From contig NZ_BPMK01000005.1 of assembly GCF_019656455.1 (NCBI RefSeq), positions 1-64,000 on the forward strand: a stretch of DNA of 64,000 nt, in the 5' to 3' direction. Both the position numbers and the translations under genes were made by a program. The notes beneath the pieces were generated by a model. The model searched no databases. It was not told where the DNA came from and saw only the letters and a list, made by a program, of their open reading frames with translations. This stretch comes from Noviherbaspirillum aridicola (GTDB lineage Bacteria; Pseudomonadota; Gammaproteobacteria; Burkholderiales; Burkholderiaceae_D). Of the stretch, positions 38,614 through 48,060 are shown one piece after another; the stretch's first letter is position 1, and each line of letters starts with the position of its first letter.

Positions 38614-39510
38614 TCAGCGACGGCCGAAACGCGTGCCCCACGCGGCGCGCGCGGCCTCCCAGAACGCCGTGCTGCTGCCGCGCGCCGACGCGGGCAGCGC
38701 AAGCCCGAGGAAAGCGGCCGCTTCCCACAATTCATCGACCGGCCGCGACAGGTCCAGCGGCGGCGCCTCGGTCTGCTTCGACAATTTCTCCCCGTTCTCG
38801 TTGGTCACCAGCGGCACATGCAGGTAGCGCGGCGTCGGATAGCCGAGGCAGCGCTGCAGCCAGATCTGCCGCGCGGTGGAGTCGAGCAGATCGGCTCCCC
38901 TCACCACATGCGTGACGCCCTGTTCGGCGTCATCCACGACCACCGCCAGCTGGTACGCCCAGAAACCATCCGCCCGGCGCAGCACGAAGTCGCCGACCTC
39001 CCGCGCCAGATCCTGCTCGCGCGGCCCCATCCAGCGGTCCTCGAAGCCGATGCGCGCGTCGTCGCCCTCCGGCACGCGCAGGCGCCAGGCACGCGCGTGC
39101 TTGCCGGGCGCCAGTCCCTGCCGGCAGGTGCCGGGGTATACCGCCGCGCCATCGCTCGCCACGCCGATGCGCGAATCCGCGATTTCCTTCCGCGTGCAGC
39201 CGCAGGGGTAGGCCAACCCCGCCAGCCTTTCGAACGCCGCCTGGTACAGCGGCTTGCGCGCGCTCTGCCACACCACCTCGCCGTCCCATTGCATGCCGAG
39301 CGCCGCCAGGCAATGCAGGATCGCCTCGGCTGCACCGGCGACGGTGCGCGCCTCGTCCACATCCTCTATACGCACCAGCCATCGTCCATCGTGCACGCGC
39401 GCGTCGAGATAGCTTGCCAGCGCCGCCACCAGCGAACCCTTGTGCAGCGGGCCGGAGGGCGAGGGGGCGAAGCGTCCGATGTATGAGGGGGAAGGGGATG
39501 AAACCTGCAT
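38614..39510 (-). CDS. gluQ: Glutamyl-Q tRNA(Asp) synthetase
   Basis: A 298-residue truncated glutamyl-tRNA synthetase lacking the anticodon-binding domain. It contains [21 protein letters not shown] (HIGH-like), zinc-binding cysteines in [10 protein letters not shown] and YPGTCRQG, and [10 protein letters not shown] (KMSKS-like). GluQRS glutamylates queuosine in tRNA(Asp). The start at 39510 places the catalytic motif about 11 residues in, as in the family; longer in-frame extensions overlap the divergent pirin promoter region. Convergent with the helicase gene, 7 bases apart. Confidence 0.93.
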   Translation of the reverse strand: MQVSSPSPSYIGRFAPSPSGPLHKGSLVAALASYLDARVHDGRWLVRIEDVDEARTVAGAAEAILHCLAALGMQWDGEVVWQSARKPLYQAAFERLAGLAYPCGCTRKEIADSRIGVASDGAAVYPGTCRQGLAPGKHARAWRLRVPEGDDARIGFEDRWMGPREQDLAREVGDFVLRRADGFWAYQLAVVVDDAEQGVTHVVRGADLLDSTARQIWLQRCLGYPTPRYLHVPLVTNENGEKLSKQTEAPPLDLSRPVDELWEAAAFLGLALPASARGSSTAFWEAARAAWGTRFGRR

Positions 39511-39590
39511 GTCTGTGACGGCCGGCAAGCGAAGTGCTGCAACCGGTCGATTCCGGGCGTGTCTGAGAAGTTGAAGATTTTCCGACAAGG

Positions 39591-40298
<708 letters not shown>

Positions 40299-40767
40299 CC
40301 GAACCCATCCACACTACCGGCTTGCAGGGCCCATGCCTTGCGATTTGCGCTGCGCGTGTTGGCGTCCGGTTGCGTCGCCTCAAGAGCAGGCGCACGTCTT
40401 CATTCTGCAGTTGCTGCCTGTTTTTTAAGCACTCCGTCTGCGCGTCGCAAAGCGCATGCAAGCGACTGAACGCATCGCGCTCCACATAGCCTTGCATAAA
40501 TAAGTCCTCTGAGCATTCGCAACGGTTCCGGTTTGACACTTAGTTTGCGTCAAGAACCAGGGGAGGGTTCTTTTCGAGAATGAGTTTCCAGTCGTTACCT
40601 GCGCAGCACCGGGTTTTCCGCGTCGGGCTTTTATCGATCGGAGGCAGCGACGACATGGGCGACACGTAGCACCGGAGGAGGGGACCGCTTTCCAGATGGG
40701 CAAACAACAAACTGCTCCCCGGTTATCTGCCGACTTACACATGACACCATTTGAGGAAATCAAAACT
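40299..40767. other. Intergenic stretch between the pirin and lipoprotein genes
   Basis: No convincing gene is present; short open frames here lack family similarity or start signals. It contains a small terminator-like hairpin (40552-40575) and the lipoprotein ribosome-binding site (GAGGAAA near 40752). A TTGACA occurs near 40532 without a matching -10. Confidence 0.5.
40552..40575 (+). terminator. Possible intrinsic terminator
   Basis: AAGAACC (40552-40558) pairs with GGTTCTT (40566-40572) around a 7-base loop, followed by TTC. It is about 250 bases beyond pirin, so it would end a long 3-prime untranslated region or a short independent RNA. Confidence 0.4.
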
Positions 40768-42240
40768 ATGTTCCGTGATCTCAACATCAAGCCGCTGGTC
40801 GCAGCGATGATTGCCGCAAGTCTGCTTTCGGCGTGTGGAGGCGGTGGGGGAGGCGGTGACAATCCGCCGGCCCAGCAACCCGGTACCGGCACCGGCACCG
40901 GCACCGGCACCGGCACCGGGAACGACGGAGGCGGCACTGGCGGCGGCGGTACCGGCGGACAGGACCCGGTCGTCGATGCTCAGCGCACCACCATGTACTG
41001 CTTCGAAGGCACCGGCTACCAGTGCACCGGCGAGACAGTCCTGCGTACCGACCACGGCGTGGTCATGACCAACTCCGGCGTGCAGGTCGCCGCGCGCTCG
41101 ACGAGCGACCTGAATGCCGCCAATCCAAGCGCCACCGCGGTCACCGGCATGGATTTGCTGGACACCGGCAAGGCTGACATCCGGGTCGGCAAGGGCTCCG
41201 ACCGGCTGGCGAATGCCGTCACGATGTTGCTCAGCGATCTGGGTATTCGCTGGGGCGCCGATGACGGTGTGCAGCGTCCGCTTATCGTCGAGACCTTCGC
41301 CACGACAAGCGGGCGTTACGAGCTGACCAACAACGTGGCGAGGCGGGTCGCTCTGCCGCTGGGCAGCGACAGGCAGTTCTACGATCTCGTCACGCAGGCC
41401 AACTACGCCAACAACGTCTACTATCCGAAGAACGCAACCACCAACTGCACGGTGAGCGCCGAGACGCCGCTGCCCGCGGATTGCGAAACCCGCGGATTGT
41501 TCAAGGCCCGTGGCGCATGGCGCGACGACGCCGCAGATGCCCGTCCCGATACCTTCAGCGCCATGCGGCTGCACAACGACGGCGATGTGCACGCGGGTGA
41601 AAACGCACCGGATCCGACGCCCAACGGCGTGCCGTTCCCCGGTTCCAAGGGATATCGCTCCATCGATGGCCGCAGCTACGACTACGCCAACCTGAGCAGC
41701 TGGGTCTCGCAGGACACCGTCAAGATGGTCGAGTGGAATCCCGGCGGGCGCGGCGAAGACGAGCACAATACCCAGCGTCGGGGCGTGGTGGCATTCGGCG
41801 ATGTGACCGATCCGGCAGCAGTGCCGACCGTGGGCACGGCGACCTACACCGGGCGGTTGTACGGCTACTACGGCTCCAACGGTGGCACGACGGAACCGCA
41901 AGGTATCGAAGGCCGCGCCACCATCACCGTTGATTTTGCTACGGGAAGCGCAACCGTCAATTTCCTCGGGGTGGTCAGCTATGCCGGTAATGACGAAACG
42001 GCGCTCGAAATCAGCCCCGCCGTCAGTGGCGGCACGGCGGGTACCAAGTTTGCCAACTACCTGACCGGGCGCATCGACACCGCCAGCTTCAACGGCGGCA
42101 TCAGTGCGCGCTACTTTGGCCCGGTCGTATCCACGGGTGCCAGCGGTGCGGGTCCGGCCGAAATCGCAGGCACGCTCCGCCTGGCTGCCAAGAGCGGCAA
42201 CAACACCTTCATCGGCGGCTTTATCGCGCGCAAGGACTGA
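40768..42240 (+). CDS. Surface lipoprotein with Gly-Thr linker and TbpB-like C-terminal barrel
   Basis: A 490-residue lipoprotein. Signal peptide MFRDLNIKPLVAAMIAASLLSAC ends in the lipobox LSAC (Cys23), followed by a low-complexity Gly-rich linker containing (GT)n encoded by hexamer repeats, then a 400-residue domain of unknown type. The C-terminal segment (GRLYGYYGSN, NGGISARYFGP, GPAEIAGTLRL, FIGGFIARKD) resembles the eight-stranded barrel of transferrin-binding-protein-B-like and Slam-dependent surface lipoproteins. No Slam or TonB receptor gene lies next to it. I start at ATG 40768 because of GAGGAAA upstream and the signal peptide; upstream in-frame ATGs would bury it. Confidence 0.75.
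   Translation: MFRDLNIKPLVAAMIAASLLSACGGGGGGGDNPPAQQPGTGTGTGTGTGTGNDGGGTGGGGTGGQDPVVDAQRTTMYCFEGTGYQCTGETVLRTDHGVVMTNSGVQVAARSTSDLNAANPSATAVTGMDLLDTGKADIRVGKGSDRLANAVTMLLSDLGIRWGADDGVQRPLIVETFATTSGRYELTNNVARRVALPLGSDRQFYDLVTQANYANNVYYPKNATTNCTVSAETPLPADCETRGLFKARGAWRDDAADARPDTFSAMRLHNDGDVHAGENAPDPTPNGVPFPGSKGYRSIDGRSYDYANLSSWVSQDTVKMVEWNPGGRGEDEHNTQRRGVVAFGDVTDPAAVPTVGTATYTGRLYGYYGSNGGTTEPQGIEGRATITVDFATGSATVNFLGVVSYAGNDETALEISPAVSGGTAGTKFANYLTGRIDTASFNGGISARYFGPVVSTGASGAGPAEIAGTLRLAAKSGNNTFIGGFIARKD
40882..40917 (+). repeat. Hexanucleotide tandem repeat (GGCACC)
   Basis: Six 6-base units (GGTACC then five GGCACC) encode the alternating Gly-Thr linker after the lipobox. Copy changes would alter linker length without a frameshift. 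Confidence 0.9.
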
Positions 42241-42268
42241 GTAGCGACAGATCCAGCCTGAAGTAGAA

Positions 42269-42308
42269 GAGGCCGCCGCGGGTTTGCCGGTGCGGCGGCC
42301 TCCTGCAT
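42269..42308 (+). terminator. Intrinsic terminator of the lipoprotein gene
   Basis: GAGGCCGCCGC (42269-42279) pairs with GCGGCGGCCTC (42292-42302) over 11 bp; the T-run (CTGCATTTT) starts a few bases later. Confidence 0.75.
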
Positions 42309-42511
42309 TTTGGGATACGTGAGCACTATGTTGTGCCTCGCTTGTCCCTGGTCTGCATGCAGAATGTCAATTCAATTCGGTTTGACGAGACATCCGAGGA
42401 AGATACGTGGCCCGACCATCACTTGGTAGTGTACAAGCAGCGCTAGCTTCAGTTCGGATCCATTACCGTTCCGACACTGACGCTCTCGAAAGCAGCGCTG
42501 CTCCGGGGTTC

Positions 42512-43267
42512 CTATTGCGGACGTAATGGAAGGGGCAGCCGCGCGGGGCTTTGAGAGCGGACGATTCGTGTGTACAGCCAGACATAGCTCACCGTGAACA
42601 GCAGGATGAAGCCGGCAAGGATTAGGCCGTCATTCTAGAAGGCTACCGCGGGAATGACCGCCAGCAGATTCAGCACCCAGAGATCGGGAGACGTCAGCGA
42701 AGTGCCTCGGGCGCGAAGAAACGTGTGAGGATCCGCCGCGCGCCAGCGCAGCAGGCGCTTGTTAGTCAACTGATGCAGATGCATTGCGTCGGTCGGGCAG
42801 GCGACTGTCCGCGGACCAAGCGCCGGCAGTGAATGCTGAATATGGTGTTGAAAATATCTTTGGCATCGCTACGATCGATCTCGTATTTCAGTTCAGCTTT
42901 GTCACACTGCCCTTTACCGCGTACGGTGGCGTCCAGGAAGATGGTATGCGACCAAGGCCGCAAGCATCGTGACCAACAAGCGTATCGTCACAGAAACCTT
43001 CTTCGTCAAGTTCTCTAGGAGCCCAACCGCAAACACCAGGGACGCAGGCAACAGAAAGGCGAGCACTAATTCCGCGTGGCGCGAAGCAAAGGATTAAAGC
43101 AGCCTCGCAGTCAGTGCAAGCGCAGTAAAGTTGCCAACCCCACCGAAGCGTGGAACGGGAGCGGGATGCGCCTTATTTGCGACAAGTAACTTGTGGTCAG
43201 CGCTAAGATATGCATGCACATGACTAAATCGCACCACTACGAGGGTCATCAACAGCGAGCAGACGAG
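42512..43267 (-). pseudogene. Decayed WecA/WbpL-like undecaprenyl-phosphate sugar-phosphate transferase
   Basis: Reading the minus strand, 43249-43097 encodes an MraY/WecA-type N-terminus (SHVHAYLSADHK, KAHPAPVPRFGGVGNF). After an in-frame TAA (43096-43094) the same frame continues to 42917 (LVFAVGLLENLTKKVSV, IRLLVTMLAALVAY) and stops again (42916-42914). A family-like C-terminus is recognisable at 42784-42512 (LHQLTNKRLLRW, SLTSPDLWVLNLLAVIPAVAF, then TAG at 42637-42635, then GFILLFTVSYVWLYTRIVR). The central catalytic loops (Asn/Asp-rich and the GDxGS-type segment) are missing. The intact family has about 350-380 residues. It would have primed O-antigen or EPS repeat synthesis. The true 5-prime end is uncertain; 43249 is only the first usable ATG. 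Confidence 0.8.
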
Positions 43268-43486
43268 GGAAACAGAGCGTATGTGACAGAGCGCGTCGAC
43301 TCGTTTTTGGTTTCACCGATGTGCCGAACCATCCGGCAATGCCTTAGAAGCATGGGTAAGCCCATAAAATAGCGGGCGCAATTGTAACGGAACACTGTTT
43401 TATCAAGAGCAGTTGTTACAGAATCTTTAGTACCCTGCACCGAACGCGTATAGTCTCGTTCCACTCTGCAGCCCGACGACCGAGGG
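43268..43486. other. Lower-GC intergenic stretch before the EPS operon promoter
   Basis: No gene is visible. The region is AT-richer than its surroundings and contains an imperfect inverted repeat (GTAACGGAACACTG near 43386 against CAGTTGTTAC near 43413). It may carry further upstream control sites of the polysaccharide operon. Confidence 0.4.
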
Positions 43487-43515
43487 TTGCGCTTGTACAA
43501 TACAACCGCTAAAAT
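43487..43515 (+). promoter_or_regulatory. Sigma70-type promoter of the polysaccharide operon
   Basis: TTGCGC (43487-43492) and TAAAAT (43510-43515) have a 17-base spacer, about 85 bases before the regulator gene. The palindrome at 43517-43530 overlaps the predicted start. Confidence 0.55.
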
Positions 43516-43516
43516 C

Positions 43517-43530
43517 GTTCAATTTTGAAC
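43517..43530. promoter_or_regulatory. Palindromic operator candidate for the EPS MarR regulator
   Basis: GTTCAATTTTGAAC is a perfect 14-bp palindrome directly after the -10 hexamer. MarR-type dimers bind such palindromes, and the first gene downstream encodes one, so autoregulation of the whole operon is likely. Confidence 0.5.
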
Positions 43531-43600
43531 GCGGCTACGTCCTCATCCCGCAATCACGCGGTTTCATTGGCGCTTGCTAATTTTTTTCTCCCGTCTTCAC

Positions 43601-43960
43601 ATGAGCCAGCAGGAAGATATCCGGTTTCGTCTGTTGCGGATGTTGCAGGACAACCCTAACCTGAGCCAGCGTGAGCTTGCGGAGGCGCTGGGAATTAGTC
43701 TAGGAAAGGCGAATTACTGCCTGCGATCACTTCTCGGGAAGGGGATGATCAAGATTCAGAATTTTAAGAACAGCAGGCAGAAGCTCGCATATGCCTACTT
43801 TCTCACGCCGGCCGGCATGGCCGAGAAAACCGCACTCGCCGCGCGTTTCCTCAGCCGGAAGATGGATGAGTACGAACGGCTGAAGGCGGAAATAGAATCG
43901 CTCAAGACCGAGCTTAAGCAAACCACGCAAAACAACAGAAACCTTCCGAAAAATCTATGA
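43601..43960 (+). CDS. MarR family EPS-associated transcriptional regulator
   Basis: A 119-residue winged-helix protein of the EPS-associated MarR type: EDIRFRLLRMLQDNPNLSQRELAEALGISLGKANYCLRSLLGKGMIKI forms the DNA-binding domain (residues 5-55) and a C-terminal coiled coil runs from about residue 78 (MDEYERLKAEIESLKTELKQ). These small regulators regularly head exopolysaccharide gene clusters. ATG 43601 fits the family start. It overlaps the dehydrogenase gene by 4 bases, so it is the first gene of the operon and probably controls it. Confidence 0.9.
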   Translation: MSQQEDIRFRLLRMLQDNPNLSQRELAEALGISLGKANYCLRSLLGKGMIKIQNFKNSRQKLAYAYFLTPAGMAEKTALAARFLSRKMDEYERLKAEIESLKTELKQTTQNNRNLPKNL

Positions 43961-45252
43961 GCGTTCAGGACAAAAAAATTGCCGTCATCGGCCTGGGCTA
44001 CGTCGGATTGCCTCTAGCCGTTGAATTCGGCAAGAAGCGACCCGTCCTGGGATTTGACATCAACCGGGCTAGGGTCGAGGAATTGCGCGCCGGACGGGAC
44101 CACACGCTGGAGGTGGCGCAAGAGGATTTGCGGAAGGCTGAGATGCTGGCCTACTCATGCGACCCGGCGGATCTTCCAGAATGCGGAATCTTCATCGTGA
44201 CCGTCCCTACGCCGATAGACAGAGCAAATCGTCCGGATCTCACGCCGCTTGTGAAGGCCAGCGAGACGGTCGGCCGGGCACTGAGCCGTGGCGCGATCGT
44301 CATTTACGAATCAACGGTCTATCCTGGGTGTACCGAGGAAGTCTGCGTGCCGGTGCTGGAGCGAGTGTCCGGCCTGAAGTTCAACGTCGATTTCTTCTGC
44401 GGGTACAGCCCGGAGCGCATCAATCCGGGAGACAAGGTCAATACGCTGACCAAGATCAGGAAGATCACCAGCGGCTCGACGCCCGAAGCGGCAAGGATCG
44501 TGGACGAACTGTACCAAGGCATCATTACGGCGGGAACGTACCCAGCGACCAGCCTGAAAGTTGCAGAGGCCGCAAAGGTGATTGAAAACACTCAGCGTGA
44601 CCTCAACATCGCACTGGTCAACGAACTGTCGGTCATATTCGATCGTCTCGGCATAGACACCATCGAAGTGCTGGAGGCGGCGGGAAGCAAATGGAATTTC
44701 CTGCCGTTCCGCCCGGGAATGGTCGGAGGGCATTGCATCGGGGTCGATCCCTATTACCTTACTCACAAGGCCGAGGAGGTCGGGTATCACCCGCAGGTCA
44801 TTCTCGCCGGTCGTCGCATCAACGACAACATGGCGCGCTACGCCGCGCGCAACGTGATCAAGCGGATGCTATGCAACGGCATCGACGCGGCGCGCAGCAC
44901 GGTCGGCGTGCTCGGGATCACCTTCAAGGAAAACTGCCCCGACATCCGCAATACCAAGGTGATCGATCTGGTGCACGAGCTGCAGGCCTGGGGTGTCAAG
45001 GTGGTCATATCGGATCCTTGGGCCGACCCCGCCGAAGTCGAGCATGAATACGGTCTCACGCTCGGCGAGATCGATGCGCAGCAACCCGTCGACGCGCTGG
45101 TCGTCGCCGTCGGCCACAACCAGTACCGCGCGCTCACGCCCGCCCAGCTCCGGCCGTTGTGCAAAGGTGAGAAGCCGGTCTTGGCTGACATCAAGAGCCT
45201 GTACAACCGGCACGATGCTGTGGCGGCAGGATTCACAGTCTTCCGTTTCTGA
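43957..45252 (+). CDS. UDP-N-acetylglucosamine 6-dehydrogenase (WbpA/TviB type)
   Basis: A 431-residue nucleotide-sugar dehydrogenase: IAVIGLGYVGLPLAVEFGKKRPVLGFDIN, STVYPGCTEEVCVPVLE, FFCGYSPERINPGDK, KVIENTQRDLNIALVNEL and the catalytic cysteine in VGGHCIGVDPYYLTHKAEE. These are diagnostic of the Vi-antigen/WbpA group that oxidises UDP-GlcNAc (or UDP-GalNAc) to the uronate. The WbpB/D/E-like genes that follow use UDP-GlcNAcA, so the first step of the diacetamido-uronate pathway is the best reading. Confidence 0.9.
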   Translation: MSVQDKKIAVIGLGYVGLPLAVEFGKKRPVLGFDINRARVEELRAGRDHTLEVAQEDLRKAEMLAYSCDPADLPECGIFIVTVPTPIDRANRPDLTPLVKASETVGRALSRGAIVIYESTVYPGCTEEVCVPVLERVSGLKFNVDFFCGYSPERINPGDKVNTLTKIRKITSGSTPEAARIVDELYQGIITAGTYPATSLKVAEAAKVIENTQRDLNIALVNELSVIFDRLGIDTIEVLEAAGSKWNFLPFRPGMVGGHCIGVDPYYLTHKAEEVGYHPQVILAGRRINDNMARYAARNVIKRMLCNGIDAARSTVGVLGITFKENCPDIRNTKVIDLVHELQAWGVKVVISDPWADPAEVEHEYGLTLGEIDAQQPVDALVVAVGHNQYRALTPAQLRPLCKGEKPVLADIKSLYNRHDAVAAGFTVFRF

Positions 45253-45271
45253 ACCGGTTCACGTCCTGAAA

Positions 45272-46330
45272 ATGCAAAATTACTCGTCCATAACGGATCG
45301 CAGGATCCGCCTCGCACTCGTCGGTTGCGGCCGCATCGCCGCCAATCATTTCGGCGCCATCGAAAAACACCGCGATCGCGTCGAACTCGTCGACGTCTGC
45401 GACACCAATCCCGCGGCCCTGGAGCAGGCCGTGGCGCGCACCGGCGCGAACGCCCACACCAACCTGAACGCAATGCTCAAGTCGACGTCGGCGGATATGG
45501 TGATCCTTACTACGCCAAGCGGCCTGCATCCGCAACAGGCCATCGATGTCGCTCAAAGCGGCCGGCACGTGATGACGGAAAAGCCGATGGCCACGCGGTG
45601 GCACGACGGGGTGCGCATGGTGAAAGCATGCGACGATGCTGGCGTGAGGCTGTTCGTCGTCAAGCAGAATCGACGCAACGCTACGCTGCAGCTCGTCAAG
45701 CAAGCGGTCGAGCAGGGGCGCTTCGGCCGCATCTATTCAGTTGCAGTGAACGTCTTCTGGACGCGTCCGCAGGAGTACTACGACAGCGCCGCATGGCGGG
45801 GCACCTGGGAATTCGACGGCGGCGCCTTCATGAACCAGGCAAGCCACTACATCGACCTGCTCGACTGGCTTGTCGGCCCAGTGGAGAGTGTCATGACCTA
45901 TACCGGAACGCTCGCACGCAACATCGAGGTTGAGGACACCGGAGTCGCTGCCATCCGTTGGCGCAGCGGCGCGATGGGCACACTCAATGTCACGATGCTG
46001 ACCTATCCGAAGAATCTGGAGGGCAGCATCACGATCCTTGGCGAGAAAGGCACGGTCCGCATCGGCGGAGTCGCGGTGAACGAGATCCAGACCTGGCAGT
46101 TCGCCGACGAGCGTCCCGAAGACGCGACGATCGCCCAGGCCAGCTATGAGACCGGCTCCGTCTATGGATTCGGCCATCCGCTGTATTACGACAACGTCAT
46201 CAAGACCTTGCGCGGAGAGGCGGAGCCCGAGACCGACGGCCGCGAAGGACTCAAATCACTCGAGCTGCTCATCGCGATGTACCTCTCGTCGCGGGACGGC
46301 AAGAGGATCGCGCTGCCGCTGGAATACTGA
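45272..46330 (+). CDS. wbpB: UDP-N-acetylglucosaminuronate 3-dehydrogenase (WbpB-like)
   Basis: A 352-residue Gfo/Idh/MocA oxidoreductase with RLALVGCGRIAANHFGAIEKH, the catalytic-lysine motif MTEKPMATRWHDG and HYIDLLDWLVGPVESV. In Pseudomonas WbpB oxidises C3 of UDP-GlcNAcA and WbpE transaminates it. Start at ATG 45272, 19 bases after the previous stop. The order with wbpA-, wbpD- and wbpE-like genes gives the assignment. Confidence 0.85.
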   Translation: MQNYSSITDRRIRLALVGCGRIAANHFGAIEKHRDRVELVDVCDTNPAALEQAVARTGANAHTNLNAMLKSTSADMVILTTPSGLHPQQAIDVAQSGRHVMTEKPMATRWHDGVRMVKACDDAGVRLFVVKQNRRNATLQLVKQAVEQGRFGRIYSVAVNVFWTRPQEYYDSAAWRGTWEFDGGAFMNQASHYIDLLDWLVGPVESVMTYTGTLARNIEVEDTGVAAIRWRSGAMGTLNVTMLTYPKNLEGSITILGEKGTVRIGGVAVNEIQTWQFADERPEDATIAQASYETGSVYGFGHPLYYDNVIKTLRGEAEPETDGREGLKSLELLIAMYLSSRDGKRIALPLEY

Positions 46331-46366
46331 TTCCGACGAAAGCCGCTAAAACCACGTGGAGCGTTA

Positions 46367-46948
46367 ATGAGCATTACCATTCATCCTTCTGCCATCGTCG
46401 ACGATGGTGCGCAGATCGGAGACGGCAGCCGGATATGGCACTTTGTGCATGTATGCGCCGGAGCGAGGATCGGCCGCGGCTGCTCGCTCGGCCAGAACGT
46501 CTTCGTCGGAAACCGTGTCGTGATTGGCGACAACGTGAAGATTCAAAACAACGTGTCGGTGTACGACAACGTGAAGCTGGAAGACGACGTGTTCTGCGGC
46601 CCCAGCATGGTTTTCACGAACGTCTACAATCCGCGCTCCGCGGTCAGCCGCAAGGATGAGTACCGCGACACGCTGGTCAAGCGCGGTGCAACACTTGGCG
46701 CCAACTCCACGATCGTATGCGGTACCACCATCGGGGAGTATGCATTCGTTGCTGCGGGCGCCGTCGTCAACCGCGACGTTAAGCCGTATGCGCTGATGGC
46801 CGGGGTGCCGGCCAGGCAGATCGGGTGGATGAGCCAGTTCGGTGAACGCCTGGACCTGCCGCTCGAAGGCAATGGCAAGACCATATGCCAGCATACGGGC
46901 AAGACCTACCAACTTGAAGACGGCCATTGCACATGTCTGAACCCATGA
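46367..46948 (+). CDS. wbpD: UDP-3-amino-uronate N-acetyltransferase (WbpD-like)
   Basis: A 193-residue left-handed beta-helix acyltransferase with hexapeptide repeats ([31 protein letters not shown]) and the WbpD signatures [20 protein letters not shown] and [15 protein letters not shown]. It acetylates the 3-amino group after WbpE, giving UDP-GlcNAc(3NAc)A. Its end overlaps the aminotransferase start by 16 bases. An end cysteine motif [17 protein letters not shown] is typical of this family. Confidence 0.88.
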   Translation: MSITIHPSAIVDDGAQIGDGSRIWHFVHVCAGARIGRGCSLGQNVFVGNRVVIGDNVKIQNNVSVYDNVKLEDDVFCGPSMVFTNVYNPRSAVSRKDEYRDTLVKRGATLGANSTIVCGTTIGEYAFVAAGAVVNRDVKPYALMAGVPARQIGWMSQFGERLDLPLEGNGKTICQHTGKTYQLEDGHCTCLNP

Positions 46949-48045
46949 TTCCCTTTATCGACCTCAAGACACAGTATCAGGCGCTCAAGCCTGCAATCGA
47001 GGAGCGCATCAAGCGCGTTCTGGAGCATGGGCAGTACATCATGGGCCCGGAAGTGGCCGAGCTTGAGGAAAGACTCGCTGCCTATGTCGGCAGCCGCCAT
47101 TGCATCACCGTCGCAAGCGGGACGGAAGCGCTGCTGATCAGCCTGATGGCGCTCGGCATTCAGCCCGGCGACGAAATCATCACGACGCCGTTCACCTTCG
47201 TCGCAACCGCGGAAGTGATCGTGCTGCTCGGTGCCAAGCCCGTGTTTGTCGATGTCGAACCGGATACCGGCAACATTGACCCGCGCTGCATCGAAGCAGC
47301 CATAACGCCGAAGACCAGGGCGATAATGCCTGTCAGCCTGTACGGGCAGCCGGCCGACATGGACGAGATCGCCGACATCGCGCGACGTCATGGGGACATC
47401 CCGGTCGTCGAGGACGCGGCGCAAAGCTTCGGCGCGATGTACAAGGAGCGCAGGAGCTGTAATCTGAGCGCAATAGGCTGCACCAGTTTCTTCCCGAGCA
47501 AACCCCTCGGCTGCTACGGCGACGGCGGCGCGATCTTCACGAACGACGATGCCATCGCCCAGGCCTGCCGTGAGATCCGCGTGCACGGGCAGAGCAAGCG
47601 ATACATTCATACCCGGGTCGGCGTCGGAGGGCGCATGGACACGCTGCAATGCGCCGTGGTTCTGGCGAAGCTGGATCGCTTCGAGTGGGAAATCGGGCAG
47701 CGCCTCGCGGTCGGAGAGCGGTACAACCGCATGTTCGACAACGCCGGGGTGGCGCGTATCGTCCAACGGGACGACCGTAGCAGCGTTTTCGCCCAGTACA
47801 CCGTCCTGCTCGACAATCGCGAGCAGGTGCAGGCCGCGCTGGCGGCACAGCAGCTCCCGACCGCGGTTCATTACCCGGTACCACTTGACCATCAGCCCGC
47901 ATACCGCATCCACGCGTCCGCGGAAGGCTGCCCCACCGCGCTGCGCCTGTCGCAACGAGTGATGAGTGTACCTATGGGACCCGACCTGGCCCCGGAGCAG
48001 CAGGAGCGCATCGTAGCCGCGGTCGCCGCCGCCGTGCGCAGCTGA
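46933..48045 (+). CDS. wbpE: UDP-3-keto-uronate aminotransferase (WbpE-like, DegT/DnrJ)
   Basis: A 370-residue PLP enzyme: [59 protein letters not shown] and the cofactor lysine in [16 protein letters not shown]. The closeness to WbpE/WlbC and its place next to wbpB- and wbpD-like genes indicate transamination at C3. I prefer ATG 46933; ATG 46945 is equally compatible with homologues. Confidence 0.88.
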   Translation: MSEPMIPFIDLKTQYQALKPAIEERIKRVLEHGQYIMGPEVAELEERLAAYVGSRHCITVASGTEALLISLMALGIQPGDEIITTPFTFVATAEVIVLLGAKPVFVDVEPDTGNIDPRCIEAAITPKTRAIMPVSLYGQPADMDEIADIARRHGDIPVVEDAAQSFGAMYKERRSCNLSAIGCTSFFPSKPLGCYGDGGAIFTNDDAIAQACREIRVHGQSKRYIHTRVGVGGRMDTLQCAVVLAKLDRFEWEIGQRLAVGERYNRMFDNAGVARIVQRDDRSSVFAQYTVLLDNREQVQAALAAQQLPTAVHYPVPLDHQPAYRIHASAEGCPTALRLSQRVMSVPMGPDLAPEQQERIVAAVAAAVRS

Positions 48046-48060
48046 GGCAGGGAAAGGCGC

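Noticed and set aside
40882-40917. Phase-variation switch by the GGCACC repeats
   Set aside because: The unit is six bases, so copy changes keep the reading frame and cannot switch expression on or off.
42512-42784. A stand-alone small membrane protein gene with an in-frame UAG (selenocysteine-like or pyrrolysine-like read-through)
   Set aside because: The sequence matches the C-terminal end of the WecA/WbpL family whose N-terminal half lies just upstream with further stops, so decay is the simpler explanation.
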